From Deltaproteobacteria bacterium (lineage in GTDB: Bacteria > Desulfobacterota > WTBG01), in assembly GCA_013139225.1 (NCBI GenBank), contig WTBG01000032.1, positions 1 to 23,660 on the forward strand: a DNA stretch of 23,660 bases, in the 5' to 3' direction. The notes below the pieces were generated by a model. That model ran no database searches. It saw only the letters and a program-made list of their open reading frames with translations, and was not told the DNA's origin. Shown here piece after piece: positions 1-7,019 of the stretch. A program made the position numbers and the translations under genes. The stretch's first letter is position 1. Every line of letters begins with the position of its first letter.

Positions 1-561
1 TTTGATGCCAATGGAAATCTGGAAAGTCTTGATGGAAACACTACTTTTTCAGACGTGAGTATTGATGTTCCCGGTGCTAACGGTGGGTCCTTTACGGTAA
101 GTTGGGATCTCTGGGATGATACTGCAAGTGCCGCCATGGCAGATTTAACGGGGTATGCCTCGCCCTCTAGTACCAGTGCCCTTTTTCAGGATGGCTATGC
201 TCCGGGGTCTGTTCAGAATGTTTCTGTAGACCAGGATGGACAGATTATAGGACTCTTCACCAATGGTCAGACCCGTACTTTGGGACAGGTGCTTCTGGCG
301 GATTTTATCAGCCCCTGGGGATTAACTAAGATGGGCAGAAGCCTCTATGCAGAATCAGCAAGTTCTGGCCAGCCTACCGTTGGTGAGCCCGGCACTGGGG
401 GTCGAGGACAGATTTCCCCCAATTCACTGGAGATGTCCAATGTGGATATGGCATCAGAATTTGTTACAATGATTACTGCCCAGCGTGCTTACCAGGCTAA
501 TGCGAGGGTAATTACCTCCAGCAATGAAATGCTCTCAGAACTGATGAATATCGCAAGGTAG
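1..561 (+). CDS. flgE: Flagellar hook protein FlgE, C-terminal part (5' end outside window)
   Basis: The reading frame is already open at base 1 and ends at TAG 559-561, so only about the last 186 residues are present. FlgE polymerises into the hook, the flexible joint between rod and filament, after export through the flagellar type III apparatus. The C-terminus carries the hallmark of rod/hook/hook-associated proteins: an NSLEMSNVDMASEF segment, then an ITAQRAYQANARVI helix, ending in LSELMNIAR. The GQV.LADF..P.GL segment before it is the usual FlgE pattern (FlgE_D2/D0 boundary). FlgG and FlgF share the C-terminal helix, but the spacing and the PWGLTKMGRSLYAES stretch fit FlgE best. A terminator-like hairpin follows directly, so this is probably the end of an upstream hook operon (flgD-flgE or similar). 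Family assignment is secure; FlgE versus another member is somewhat less so. Confidence 0.9.
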   Translation, partial: FDANGNLESLDGNTTFSDVSIDVPGANGGSFTVSWDLWDDTASAAMADLTGYASPSSTSALFQDGYAPGSVQNVSVDQDGQIIGLFTNGQTRTLGQVLLADFISPWGLTKMGRSLYAESASSGQPTVGEPGTGGRGQISPNSLEMSNVDMASEFVTMITAQRAYQANARVITSSNEMLSELMNIAR

Positions 562-566
562 TCAGA

Positions 567-610
567 GGGAGTAGGGAAACCTGTTTAAGGATTTTCCTAC
601 CCCCTTTTTT
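567..610 (+). terminator. Rho-independent terminator after flgE
   Basis: An interrupted stem pairs GGG (567-569) with CCC (601-603), GTAGG (571-575) with CCTAC (596-600), and AAA (577-579) with TTT (593-595). Single-base bulges lie at 570 and 576. It is followed by TTTTTT at 605-610. It begins 5 bases after the flgE stop and separates the hook operon from the MerR-like gene. The bulges make it moderate rather than strong. Confidence 0.6.
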
Positions 611-635
611 GATTAAAACCTAGAGTAGTTTGTAA

Positions 636-659
636 ACTTCAGGTTTCAAAACCTGTAGT
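636..659. promoter_or_regulatory. 24-bp dyad, possible operator of the adjacent MerR-like regulator
   Basis: The arms ACTTCAGGTTT (636-646) and AAACCTGTAGT (649-659) are separated by CA. Ten of 11 positions pair, and the inner seven (CAGGTTT/AAACCTG) are perfect. A third copy of the heptamer AAACCTG lies at 577-583. The dyad ends 14 bases before the ATG of the MerR-like gene, which fits an autoregulatory operator, but no clear -35/-10 pair brackets it as in classical MerR promoters. It could instead be an mRNA hairpin close to the start codon. No T-run follows, so it is not a terminator. Confidence 0.45.
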
Positions 660-673
660 ATGGATTGAAGATT

Positions 674-1024
674 ATGAAAAGAAATGGAACGCTTTTACGA
701 ATTGGAGATGTCGCAGGTATTACTAAGGTATCCATTCATACCCTGCGTTATTGGGAGAACGTGTTCGGAGGAGTTATAGACCCATGTCGAAGCGAGGGTG
801 GCCAGAGAAAGTATGGTGAGAGGGATATAGAGAAGATATTTGAGATCAAAAGATTGCTAAAAGAAGAAGGCTATAGCATCAATGGAGCCAGAAGGATTTT
901 AAAAAACGGTAGCAGGGATGAGAGATCAGTTTTCCCTTATAGGGTAAGGGAGTTCGATTGGTCACATATTGCGCAGGAAGTTACCGAATTGATTCGGCAA
1001 AAGTTGTCAAGAGAAATGGATTGA
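674..1024 (+). CDS. MerR-family DNA-binding regulator (short, HTH only)
   Basis: This 116-residue protein has an N-terminal winged helix-turn-helix of MerR/MlrA type. Recognition elements are LRIGDVAGITKVSIHTLRYW at residues 8-27, a wing with SEGGQRKY at about 41-48, and then the DIEKIFEIKRLLKEEGYSI helix and GARRIL. This is close to the short MerR-like proteins of Deltaproteobacteria and relatives. The C-terminal tail (residues 80-116) is too short for an effector domain, and no metal-binding cysteines are visible apart from one Cys. It therefore probably binds DNA constitutively or senses nothing by itself. ATG at 674 is chosen; a TTG at 665 would add three residues, and neither has a good ribosome site. 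It precedes a TPR protein on the same strand and sits behind a dyad. Target genes are unknown. Confidence 0.8.
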   Translation: MKRNGTLLRIGDVAGITKVSIHTLRYWENVFGGVIDPCRSEGGQRKYGERDIEKIFEIKRLLKEEGYSINGARRILKNGSRDERSVFPYRVREFDWSHIAQEVTELIRQKLSREMD

Positions 1025-1095
1025 AATTAAAATTCATGTTGAGGAAGGGTTATACTGTTTTTATGATAGCAGGATCTCCTAGCAGGAAGTTAAAA

Positions 1096-2322
1096 ATGAT
1101 TCTGAGATGGGCAGGCAGTTTATCAGTGATTCTTGCTTTTTGCAGCGGGGTCTATGGAGAAAGTGCTCTGGATTGCTTAAGTGAAGCGCAGATATTGCAG
1201 AAGCAGGGAAACCTTGCCCAGGCTTTGAAGCTCTACACACAGAGCCTTCACATGGAACCTCAGCGTCACCATGCCGACAAAATCTATAATAACCGGGGAC
1301 TAATCTATTATGCCCAAGGAAACTACCCAAAGGCATTAGAAGATTTCAACAAAGCCATTGAGCTCAATTCGGGGGATAGTGATTTCTATTATAACAGAGG
1401 GAATGTCTATCGTGTCCTGAAAATGATTAATAGAGCTATAATTGATTATACTGCAGCTATTCAGTTAGATTCTCAGAATGCATTAGCCTATAATAACCGG
1501 GGAAGTATCTATTTTGAGAAAGGAAATCTTAAACAGGCTGAAGCCGATTACAATAAAGCGATTCAATGCAACCCCGGTGATACCGAGTTTTATTGTAATC
1601 GTGGGAACCTTTATAGAAGCAGGGGTCAATATGAACGTGCCTTTTTAGACTTTGATAAAGCCATAGAAATCAATCCTCAAAATGCCGTTGCTTATCATTA
1701 TAAAGCTATGCTCCATTTCGATAGAGGAAACTATAAGAAGGCCAAGAAGGAACTGGATGAGGCTTTAAGGATTGATACTTTTGACCCGGAACTTTATTGC
1801 TGCCGGGGGGATGTCTGTAGTGCTCAAGGGTACTATGATTGGGCCATTGCAGATTATAGTCGAGCAATTAAATTATCTCCTCTATATGCTTCTGCTTATA
1901 ATAAAAGAGGAAGAATGTATTTTGAGAAAGGAGACATAGTAGGAGCTCTTATGGATTTTGCCAGAGCCATTGAGATAGATCCTCGATTTGCTCTTGCTTA
2001 TTATAATCGAGGAGATGTTCATTTCGAGCAGGGTAATTATGAAGATGCCTGGGAAGATTATACGAGTGTGATTTCTCTTAATGCCTCCTATTATCAAGCG
2101 TACTACAAGAGAGGGAAGCTCTCCTTTATACAAGGTAATTATACCCAGGCTATTGATGATTGTACAAAGGCAATTGAGATTAATAACCTTTACAAAGATG
2201 CCTTCTATATACGGGCAAAGGCATATCAGTCACAGGGTGAAGTTGATAAAGCCAAGTTAGATCTTGGAAAAGTCGAGAAATTGGGTGGAATTTCAGAAAC
2301 AAAAGAGGAAAGAGAATTTTAG
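1096..2322 (+). CDS. Exported TPR-repeat protein (11 TPR units)
   Basis: The 408-residue product has a signal-peptide-like N-terminus (about 20 residues, hydrophobic core LSVILAFCSGV, then YGESALDC), followed by about 11 consecutive 34-residue tetratricopeptide repeats. These are recognised by repeated patterns such as YNNRG..Y...GN...A..D..KAIE.NP. TPR arrays are protein-binding scaffolds; the signal sequence puts this one in the periplasm or outer envelope. Start chosen at ATG 1096 because AGGAAG (1084-1089) is 6 bases upstream; ATGs at 1063 and 1036 are in frame and would lengthen the N-terminus. The middle repeats alternate in type with a two-repeat period (see findings). The gene follows the MerR-like gene by 71 bases and is probably cotranscribed. 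Its role near flagellar genes is not evident; a periplasmic assembly or stator partner is only a guess. Confidence 0.85.
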   Translation: MILRWAGSLSVILAFCSGVYGESALDCLSEAQILQKQGNLAQALKLYTQSLHMEPQRHHADKIYNNRGLIYYAQGNYPKALEDFNKAIELNSGDSDFYYNRGNVYRVLKMINRAIIDYTAAIQLDSQNALAYNNRGSIYFEKGNLKQAEADYNKAIQCNPGDTEFYCNRGNLYRSRGQYERAFLDFDKAIEINPQNAVAYHYKAMLHFDRGNYKKAKKELDEALRIDTFDPELYCCRGDVCSAQGYYDWAIADYSRAIKLSPLYASAYNKRGRMYFEKGDIVGALMDFARAIEIDPRFALAYYNRGDVHFEQGNYEDAWEDYTSVISLNASYYQAYYKRGKLSFIQGNYTQAIDDCTKAIEINNLYKDAFYIRAKAYQSQGEVDKAKLDLGKVEKLGGISETKEEREF

Positions 2323-2353
2323 AAACCTGCTAAGAATAAAATTTGAGTTTTGT

Positions 2354-2367
2354 GTCAATTTTATGAC
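2354..2367. promoter_or_regulatory. FleQ-like activator box upstream of motA
   Basis: GTCAATTTTATGAC is a 14-bp sequence with GTCA/TGAC ends. Compared with the complement of the Pseudomonas FleQ consensus as I recall it (GTCaNTAAAtTGAC), all informative positions but one agree. Its centre is about 185 bp upstream of the predicted sigma-54 start site, a normal distance for an enhancer-binding protein. A perfect 10-bp palindrome, TGACTAGTCA, lies at 2383-2392. No FleQ-type regulator gene lies in the window. Match by eye only. Confidence 0.45.
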
Positions 2368-2430
2368 AATACTACAAAATAATGACTAGTCAATCCCTTA
2401 ATTATATTCTAAACAACCTCTTAAGTAACG

Positions 2431-2469
2431 AGTAATTTCTGCATATCACATCAACAGACTAGTAATTTC
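2431..2469 (+). repeat. Direct repeat AGTAATTTC, 30 bp apart, upstream of motA
   Basis: AGTAATTTC occurs at 2431-2439 and again at 2461-2469. The copies are exactly 30 bp apart, close to three helical turns, so they would lie on the same face of DNA. They sit about 80-110 bp upstream of the predicted sigma-54 start, the usual place for paired activator sites. They could also be chance in AT-rich DNA. Confidence 0.35.
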
Positions 2470-2516
2470 GCTCCTCCTAAATAGCATGTCGTCTAACACT
2501 TCCTAATAAGCTTCAA

Positions 2517-2533
2517 TTGGCATAATATTTGCT
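2517..2533 (+). promoter_or_regulatory. Sigma-54 (RpoN) promoter of the motA operon
   Basis: TTGGCATAATATTTGCT carries the -24 GG (2519-2520) and -12 GC (2531-2532) with exactly 10 bases between, as sigma-54 requires. It has TTGGCA at -24 and TTTGCT at -12, close to the YTGGCACG-N4-TTGCW consensus. Transcription would start near 2544, leaving a leader of about 47 bases before the motA ATG. It is the only full match I found in the intergenic regions. Confidence 0.75.
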
Positions 2534-2590
2534 CACCTTTGTTATTAAGTTGGCTTTGTCGATTTTTTAAACTCCCATTCAGGTCTTTCT

Positions 2591-3358
2591 ATGGATGTAG
2601 CTACACTTTTAGGTATTGTCTCAGGTTTCGGCCTGGTAATCATGGCTATAAAAATGGGTGGTGGACTGATTTGGTTCGTGAACGTACCCTCTATGATGAT
2701 TGTACTAGGTGGAACCTTGGCAATTACCCTCATCAACTACCCACTCTCTGATGTCTTAGGTGTGATGAAGGTATTGAAAAATGCTTTCCTTTACAAAATC
2801 CCCCAGCTCACAGCTATGCTTCCTAAGATTGTTGATCTTTCCAGAGTTGCGAGGCGTGATGGGATTCTGGCGATGGAAAAGGAAGTTAAAAAGATAAATG
2901 AGCCTTTTTTAGGCAAGGGAGTGGAACTGGCAGTTGATGGTGTAGAACCTGATGCCATAAGAAATATATTGGAAAATGAACTCTTCTTTACGGAGGATCG
3001 CCATAAGAAAGGGGCAGAAATATTTACGGTAATGGGCACAATGGCCCCGGCTATGGGAATGATAGGCACCTTGATTGGACTGGTGAATATGTTAATGGTG
3101 ATGGATGATCCCGCGGCAATTGGCCCTGCCATGGCTCTTGCCTTGATTACTACCTTTTACGGTTCTGTTCTGGCAAACTTGATCTTCATACCTATCGCAG
3201 GGAAATTGAAAGTACGCAGAGAAGATGAGTCAAAGTATAAACAATTGATTATAGAAGGGGTTACCTCCATTCAGTTTGGAGACAATCCACGGGTAGTTGA
3301 ACAGAAGCTAAATACTTATCTTTCGCCCGGGGAACGGAAGTCAGTTCCTAAAAAGTAA
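2591..3358 (+). CDS. motA: Flagellar motor stator protein MotA (PomA-like)
   Basis: MotA is the inner-membrane stator subunit whose cytoplasmic loop pushes on FliG while ions flow through the MotA5-MotB2 complex. The 255-residue product has the family layout. Two membrane segments lie at about 5-20 and 28-50, then a charged cytoplasmic loop, then two segments at about 146-172 and 180-203. The loop holds ARRDGILAMEKE (residues 87-98), giving R88/R89 and E96 at the positions of the essential MotA/PomA charges. The conserved prolines are P153 (TMAPAMGMIGTL) and P201 (IFIPIAGK). AGG at 2581-2583 lies 7 bases before the ATG. It is the first gene after the sigma-54 promoter and is followed after 8 bases by motB. 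Whether it uses protons or sodium cannot be decided here. Confidence 0.95.
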   Translation: MDVATLLGIVSGFGLVIMAIKMGGGLIWFVNVPSMMIVLGGTLAITLINYPLSDVLGVMKVLKNAFLYKIPQLTAMLPKIVDLSRVARRDGILAMEKEVKKINEPFLGKGVELAVDGVEPDAIRNILENELFFTEDRHKKGAEIFTVMGTMAPAMGMIGTLIGLVNMLMVMDDPAAIGPAMALALITTFYGSVLANLIFIPIAGKLKVRREDESKYKQLIIEGVTSIQFGDNPRVVEQKLNTYLSPGERKSVPKK

Positions 3359-3366
3359 TCGGATCG

Positions 3367-4158
3367 ATGGCTGAAGAAAGCAGACAAAACAAAAGAGAGA
3401 ATGATGAATCAGAAGGTGGTGGAACACCAGCCTGGCTTACTACTTATTGTGATTTGATGACCCTGATGCTTTCATTCTTTGTTATCTTAGTTTCCTTCTC
3501 TACCTTTGAAGAAGGGAGGATTGTTAAGTTGGTTGGTTCTTTTAGGGGAGCCTTCAAAATTCTTCCCGGAGGTTTTAAGACGGATCCAGGAGAGGAGGTA
3601 ATTGAACCGGGGAAAGAGATGCTCCAAACCTTTAGAGAATCTGGTGAGATATTAACCAGAATGAGAGGGGTAGTTGAAAAGGAGGGGCTTAATCAGGGAG
3701 TGGAACTTATGATGACAGACAAGGGGTTTGAAGTGTTCATTGATGACTATGTATTATTTGGTTTAGAACCGGGAAAGGCAGACATTGTTCCTGAAATGGA
3801 GCCGTTTTTGGATGAGCTGGCGGAGATTATCCTTCAAAAACAGTATGTGGTAAGAATTGAGGGGCATACCGACGATCTCTCTGTTGGAACAGAAAAATTT
3901 CCTTCCAGTTGGGAGTTATCTACAGCCAGGGCGGTCAATATCCTGAGATATTTTGTCGCTAGGGGAGGGATTTCACCTTTGAGATTATCGGCTGCAGGAT
4001 TTGGTAAATACCTACCTCTCTTTCCTAATGATACACCGGAACACCGGGCTAAAAACAGGCGAGTGATGATACATCTGGAACAAAGTGAATTAGCAGATAA
4101 AGTGCTCGAAAAAGAGCCTTTATTTAAGAAAGGTGTAGTGAAGGATCTTTTATTTTAA
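3367..4158 (+). CDS. motB: Flagellar motor stator protein MotB, first copy
   Basis: MotB forms the ion channel with MotA and anchors the stator to peptidoglycan. The 263-residue protein has a short charged cytoplasmic tail, then one membrane segment (about 22-44) containing TTYCDLMTLMLSFFV, where D29 is the ion-carrying aspartate. A periplasmic linker leads to an OmpA-like peptidoglycan-binding domain at about 155-245. Motifs there are RIEGHTDD, SSWELSTARAVNILRY, LSAAGFG and NRRVMIHL. Its start is 8 bases after the motA stop, so translation is probably coupled. A second MotB-type gene follows; the TEKFPS.WELS block is nearly the same in both, as expected for an old tandem duplication. Confidence 0.93.
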   Translation: MAEESRQNKRENDESEGGGTPAWLTTYCDLMTLMLSFFVILVSFSTFEEGRIVKLVGSFRGAFKILPGGFKTDPGEEVIEPGKEMLQTFRESGEILTRMRGVVEKEGLNQGVELMMTDKGFEVFIDDYVLFGLEPGKADIVPEMEPFLDELAEIILQKQYVVRIEGHTDDLSVGTEKFPSSWELSTARAVNILRYFVARGGISPLRLSAAGFGKYLPLFPNDTPEHRAKNRRVMIHLEQSELADKVLEKEPLFKKGVVKDLLF

Positions 4159-4241
4159 CCGTTTAGAAAAAGATATTGCCATTGTGGTGGAGTAAAGAAG
4201 AAGCCGAGTTTTATAATAATTTTGATAAGTGAAAAGGAACT

Positions 4242-4955
4242 ATGGCTAAAAGGAAAAGTAAAGAAGAAGAAGCAGATGTAATGAAATGGATGGTGACTTT
4301 TTCAGACCTGATAACACTTCTGCTCACCTTTTTTGTCCTGCTACTTACCATGTGTTCTCTTGAGGCAGGTAAAGTCCAGCAGTTTCAGGCTGCTTGTACT
4401 GATGCTATGGGGGTGCTGCTTGAAGGAAAGTTCTCTGAAGTACAGGAAAGAATCATATCATCATCAAATAAACATATAGATGAGCAGGCCTTAAAAATGG
4501 AAAATATCTTGAGACAGTTTTCAGGTATAAAAACGATGTTGATAAGTAAAGATAAGGGAGGGAGATTAAAATTTAAAGAGCTTGAAAGGGGGTTGAGCAT
4601 CATAATAAGAGATGATTTGCTTTTCAGCTCGGGCAAATCAGAAATCAACCCGGAAGGCATATCCGTGCTGAGGGATATTGGTAGTAAGTTTGAAAATTTT
4701 GAGGGCAGAGTGATAGTAGAAGGTCACACAGATAATGTTTCTATTAGCACAGAGAAGTTTCCCTCTAACTGGGAGCTTTCTATCTCGCGAGCAGTAAATA
4801 TTGTAAGGTTTCTGGCTGAGGAAGTGGGAGTAAAACTGATAAAGATGTCTGCTGCGGGGTATGCTGACACCAAACCGGTGATTTCTAATGATACATCAGA
4901 AAACCGGCGCAAAAACCGGAGGGTAGAGATAATTTTAGTACCGCAAATAATATAG
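4242..4955 (+). CDS. Second MotB-type stator protein
   Basis: This 237-residue paralog of the preceding protein has KWMVTFSDLITLLLTFFVLL at residues 15-34 as its single membrane segment, with D22 as the putative ion-carrying aspartate. A longer helical linker (about 50-115, rich in Glu, Lys and Gln) leads to a complete OmpA-like domain at about 140-235 with VEGHTDNVSI, NWELSISRAVNIVRF, MSAAGYAD and NRRVEIIL. All hallmark residues of a working MotB are present, so it is not a relic. It differs from the first copy in cytoplasmic tail, membrane segment (SDL for CDL) and linker. An 83-base gap without a clear promoter precedes it; fliL follows after 15 bases. It may be an alternative partner for the single MotA or an auxiliary stator-anchoring subunit. 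Confidence 0.88.
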   Translation: MAKRKSKEEEADVMKWMVTFSDLITLLLTFFVLLLTMCSLEAGKVQQFQAACTDAMGVLLEGKFSEVQERIISSSNKHIDEQALKMENILRQFSGIKTMLISKDKGGRLKFKELERGLSIIIRDDLLFSSGKSEINPEGISVLRDIGSKFENFEGRVIVEGHTDNVSISTEKFPSNWELSISRAVNIVRFLAEEVGVKLIKMSAAGYADTKPVISNDTSENRRKNRRVEIILVPQII

Positions 4956-4970
4956 GGAGGTGACAATAAA

Positions 4971-5471
4971 ATGGCAGAGAAGGAGAAGGGAAAAGAAAAG
5001 GAAAAGGTGGAAGAAGCACCACCAGAGAAAGGGAGTAGCATAAAATGGATTGTTATTGCAATAGTAGTCCTGCTGGTTTTAGGAGGTGGTGGTTTCGTCA
5101 GCTGGAAGACATTCTTGAATCCTGCGCAGGAGGATGGCAATAAAGAGGGTAAACCCGTAAGGGTTCAGTTGGGTCCTACTTTTCCTCTGGATGTGTTTAT
5201 TGTAAATCTGGCAGGTACTTCTGGCGAGCGATATCTCAAAGTGAACCTGGAACTGGAGCTTAAAGAAAGTTCGTTGGCAGCGGAGTTGGAAAAGAGAAGC
5301 CCGCAGATTAGGGACACTATCTTACTGTTGCTCTCTGGTAAGACCTTTGAGGATGTAGCAACATTTAAAGGTAAGACGAGAATCCGTAATGAGATTACTG
5401 CAAGACTTAATGCCTTTTTAGAACCCGGTTCAATCAAGAAGGTATATTTTACCGAATTTGTGGTGCAGTAG
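4971..5471 (+). CDS. fliL: Flagellar basal-body-associated protein FliL
   Basis: FliL is a single-pass membrane protein that surrounds or stabilises the stator units. The 166-residue product has a highly charged N-terminus (KEKGKEKEKVEE), one membrane segment at about 24-44 and a periplasmic FliL domain. The domain shows PLDVFIVNLAG, RYLKVNLELEL, SPQIRDTILLLLSGKTFEDV and ends KVYFTEFVVQ, all standard for the family. A GGAGG at 4956-4960 starts right after the preceding stop. It lies between the MotB-type genes and fliM, its usual place. A more distant FliL-like protein lies at 18926-19588. Confidence 0.93.
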   Translation: MAEKEKGKEKEKVEEAPPEKGSSIKWIVIAIVVLLVLGGGGFVSWKTFLNPAQEDGNKEGKPVRVQLGPTFPLDVFIVNLAGTSGERYLKVNLELELKESSLAAELEKRSPQIRDTILLLLSGKTFEDVATFKGKTRIRNEITARLNAFLEPGSIKKVYFTEFVVQ

Positions 5472-5515
5472 AATTTAACAAGTAGTGTAATACTATAACC
5501 TGTTGGAGAATAACA

Positions 5516-6496
5516 ATGAGTCAGGTTTTGTCGCAGGATGAGGTTGATGCTTTGCTAAGCGGGATTTCCGGAGGCGAGGTTGAAACAGGAACAGATAAGC
5601 CATCTGATGCTTCAGGGATAAGGGTGTATGATCTAAGCAGCCAGGAGAGAGTCGTCAGAGGAAGGATGCCCGTTTTAGAGTTGATCAGTGACCGGTTTTC
5701 TCGCTCGATGCGCACATCCCTTGCTTTTGCTTTGAGGAAGCCTGTTGGGGTTACGGTCACCTCAAATGATATGATGAAGTACGGTGATTTTTTAAGCAAC
5801 TTGCCTCTTCCAACCAGCCTCAACATATTGCGAATGGAACCTTTGAAGGGGAATATCCTTCTGGTGCTGGAATCGAAGCTTGTCTTTTGCCTGGTTGATA
5901 TCTTATTCGGAGGAAGCGGGGGAGAGACCTATAAGATTGAAGGAAGAGAATTTACCAATATTGAAAACAGGTTAGTCAGAAATATCGTCGATGTTATGAT
6001 GAAGGATCTTAAAGAAGCCTGGAAAAATGTTCTGCCTGTTTCTCTCCATTTTGTGAGGTCAGAGATTAATCCGCAGTTTGCTGCCATAGTTCCTTCTGAC
6101 GATATTGTATTAGTTATAAATTTTGAGTTGGAGATGGAAAGCTCTACAGGAAAGGTAACCCTCTGTTTACCCTACGCTGGCTTGGAACCCATCAAAGATA
6201 AACTGCAGGGACTTGTCCAGACTGATCAATTAGAAGTGGACAGTATTTGGACAGAGAGGTTTAGGAACTGCTTGAAGGAAGTTCCTGTAGAGATTGTAGT
6301 GGAACTGGGAAAGGCTGATGTAACGGGAAGAGAGGTATTGGATCTAAACATAGGAGACGTTATTCAGTTGGGTACTTATTCCAAAGATAAACTTATGGTA
6401 AAAGTAGAAAATAGTATCAAGTTTGCGGGTTACCCTGGTTTTCATAGAGGTAATCAGGCGATACAGATATCCAATAGTGTTGAAAGGAGGTATTAA
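5516..6496 (+). CDS. fliM: Flagellar motor switch protein FliM
   Basis: FliM builds the C-ring with FliG and FliN and receives phospho-CheY, setting rotation direction. The 326-residue protein has the full layout. The N-terminal CheY-binding peptide LSQDEVDALLSG is at residues 5-16, followed by a middle FliG-binding domain with VYDLSSQERVVRGRMPVLEL and ISDRFSRSMR, and GGSGGE near residue 135. A C-terminal SpoA (FliN-like) domain runs from about 240, with EIVVELGKADVTG and LNIGDVIQLG. Length is typical. A GGAG sits a few bases before the ATG. Its last codons (AGG AGG at 6485-6490) double as the ribosome-binding site of fliN, one base after its stop. Confidence 0.96.
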   Translation: MSQVLSQDEVDALLSGISGGEVETGTDKPSDASGIRVYDLSSQERVVRGRMPVLELISDRFSRSMRTSLAFALRKPVGVTVTSNDMMKYGDFLSNLPLPTSLNILRMEPLKGNILLVLESKLVFCLVDILFGGSGGETYKIEGREFTNIENRLVRNIVDVMMKDLKEAWKNVLPVSLHFVRSEINPQFAAIVPSDDIVLVINFELEMESSTGKVTLCLPYAGLEPIKDKLQGLVQTDQLEVDSIWTERFRNCLKEVPVEIVVELGKADVTGREVLDLNIGDVIQLGTYSKDKLMVKVENSIKFAGYPGFHRGNQAIQISNSVERRY

Positions 6497-6497
6497 A

Positions 6498-6998
6498 ATG
6501 GCTGATGAAGAAACCCTTAAGGAACAAAGTTCAGATGGGGCAAAAGCAGTTGATGGTGGTGAAGAAAAGAGATCGGATGAGACAAAAGCTGCAGAGGAAC
6601 AGGTAGACCAGATGAAGGACGAAGGAGTAAAAACAGCCGAGGATGCAAAAGCAGCTGGAGATAGTGAGGCCAAGACAAAAGTCGAGGCAAAAGCAGCTCA
6701 GTTTTCCAATGTCCAGGATGCAGGTAAATCTATGGAACAGAAGAGTATCGATTTTATCTTAGATCTCCCGTTGCAGGTTACTGTAGAACTGGGACGCACC
6801 CAGATGTTGATTAATGATTTGCTCCGGTTAGGGCAGGGTTCAGTAGTTGAATTATCCAAGCTGGCAGGGGAACCTATGGAAGTTTTAGTTAACCAGAAGC
6901 TGGTAGCTCGCGGAGAGGTGGTAGTAGTCAATGACAAGTTTGGGGTGCGCCTAACTGATGTCATAAGTCCGTTGGAAAGGGTTGAGCAACTCAGATAG
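6498..6998 (+). CDS. fliN: Flagellar motor switch protein FliN
   Basis: FliN is the C-ring component that also docks export substrates. The 166-residue protein has a SpoA domain at about 83-164, with DFILDLPLQVTVELGRTQ, LLRLGQGSVVELSKLAGEP, VLVNQKLVARGEVVVV and KFGVRLTDV. It is preceded by about 80 residues of low-complexity Ala/Glu/Lys/Asp sequence with repeated AKAA/TKAA words. Such tails are common in FliN but this one is long; it is probably flexible. The ATG at 6498 is chosen because AGGAGG at 6485-6490, inside the end of fliM, lies 7 bases upstream. A start further up at 6423 would overlap fliM. Confidence 0.95.
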   Translation: MADEETLKEQSSDGAKAVDGGEEKRSDETKAAEEQVDQMKDEGVKTAEDAKAAGDSEAKTKVEAKAAQFSNVQDAGKSMEQKSIDFILDLPLQVTVELGRTQMLINDLLRLGQGSVVELSKLAGEPMEVLVNQKLVARGEVVVVNDKFGVRLTDVISPLERVEQLR

Positions 6999-7019
6999 CT
7001 AAGAAAGAAAGGTGATCTA

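Noticed and set aside
958..1095. Longer N-terminus for the exported TPR protein
   Set aside because: A start at 958 would overlap the MerR-like gene; the ATG at 1096 has a good ribosome site and gives a normal signal peptide. The ATG at 1063 remains possible.
1273..2230. Regular repeats in the DNA of the TPR gene, considered as a CRISPR-like or tandem repeat
   Set aside because: The periodicity is in frame, degenerate at DNA level and explained by TPR coding; no CRISPR spacers are present.
4159..4241. Possible separate promoter between the two motB genes (TAAAGAAGAAGCCGAG)
   Set aside because: TAAA and GCCG are only 6 bases apart, too close for sigma-28, and no sigma-54 or sigma-70 pair is seen.
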